Below are positions 5,422-5,863 of a DNA stretch of 5,863 bases, piece after piece. Source of the DNA: an uncultured Eubacteriales bacterium (GTDB lineage Bacteria > Bacillota > Clostridia > UMGS1883); assembly GCA_905195005.1 (NCBI GenBank), contig CAJJUC010000147.1, positions 1-5,863 of the forward strand, in the 5' to 3' direction. The notes below the pieces were generated by a model. It made no database searches, was not told where the DNA came from, and was given only the letters and a program-made list of their open reading frames with translations. Positions within the stretch are counted from its first letter, which is position 1, and every line of letters begins with the position of its first letter. The position numbers and the translations under genes are program-made.

Positions 5422-5863
5422 TTGGATTATGTTTTTGACAATAAAATCGACGTTAAGCTGATTGCGCTTTTTATAACAGACGCTTTTAAAACAGCGATTC
5501 CCGAAGCGTATATTGTGGACGTGATAATGCTTCAGCCCGTTGTCAATTATTTTGATTTGGCGGAGCACATGGCGGAGCTGACCGAGGGCGGCTATCTCAC
5601 ATATTATGTTGAAGATAACATCCGTTACTACAGTATAACCGAAAAAGGAAAAGAAACGCTCGGTTATTTTTCGCGCAGGATTCCCAAAACCGTCCGTGAA
5701 CGGCTTCTGCGCACAGTTAAAATGAAGATAAGGGAATTTAAAAATTCAATCAGCATACGCGCTGATTACACAAAAGTAAGCGATATTGAATATTGCATTT
5801 CGCTCGGAATAACAGAGGGGGCTTCCGACCTGTTCGGGGTGAATATATCAGTCGGCGACGAAA
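5422..5863 (+). CDS. DUF4364 family protein, winged-helix-like, truncated by window edge
   Basis: An open frame of 147 codons runs off the right end without a stop. TTG 5422 is the best start: GGAGGG (5410-5415) lies six bases upstream, no in-frame ATG is close, and the gap to the S-component stop is only 20 bases, so the two are cotranscribed. The N-terminal part (residues about 10-80) has the helix-helix-strand pattern of a winged helix, with ELTEGGYLTYYVEDNIRYY as helix plus wing hairpin and SITEKGKETLGYFSRRIP after it. That is the typical layout of the clostridial DUF4364 proteins, whose function is unknown. A DNA-binding or regulatory role is inferred from the fold alone. About the first three quarters of a usual-length protein seems to be present. 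Confidence 0.85.
   Translation, partial: MDYVFDNKIDVKLIALFITDAFKTAIPEAYIVDVIMLQPVVNYFDLAEHMAELTEGGYLTYYVEDNIRYYSITEKGKETLGYFSRRIPKTVRERLLRTVKMKIREFKNSISIRADYTKVSDIEYCISLGITEGASDLFGVNISVGDE

Noticed and set aside
1..5863. CRISPR array, tRNA, rRNA, insertion sequence or phage genes
   Set aside because: No regularly spaced repeats, tRNA-like cloverleaf, transposase motif or terminal inverted repeats were found on either strand.

Overview
The window reads as a piece of a Gram-positive anaerobe of the class Clostridia, probably an Oscillospirales-type gut bacterium. This is inferred from the gene families: a stand-alone DUF1858 redox protein, a 6-phosphofructokinase of the GGDGT/PKTIDND type, a FolT-like ECF S component and a DUF4364 protein. 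The strong SD sites, GTG and TTG starts, TTGACA/TATAAT promoters and a substrate-binding lipoprotein also fit. All genes supported here lie on the plus strand.

Layout. Positions 1-367 are a control region. It has an excellent leftward promoter (76-104, minus strand) whose start site lies in a perfect 10-4-10 palindrome, followed by a long imperfect stem-loop (1-43). It also has an excellent rightward promoter (281-309) for the transporter, surrounded by repeated TG(A/T)ATATTCA and ATGCACTCA elements. Positions 368-2830 are a complete polar amino-acid ABC importer: lipoprotein, permease and ATPase. Two stem-loops separate the lipoprotein from the permease, and the permease and ATPase genes overlap. 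Positions 2876-3079 encode a small DUF1858 protein with its own promoter and a strong terminator. Positions 3268-4386 encode phosphofructokinase, again with its own promoter and terminator. Positions 4532-5863 are an operon starting from a good promoter: an ECF S component, then a DUF4364 winged-helix-like protein that runs off the right edge.

Working together: the first three genes form one import machine, with the lipoprotein catching the amino acid outside, the permease forming the channel and the ATPase powering it. The other genes are housekeeping-type units (glycolysis, vitamin uptake, redox, probable regulation) with no evident pathway link to the importer.

The most striking feature is a sharp change of codon usage inside the permease gene at about 1640-1660. 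Everything left of it (lipoprotein and first ~97 permease codons) uses almost only C/G-ending codons. Everything right of it uses a mixed, A/T-tolerant set. The reading frame and protein family are continuous across the join, so this is either a homologous recombination junction or a chimeric assembly of two related genomes. I saw no clearly new multi-gene system. The other items worth a second look are regulatory structures in the first 370 bases.
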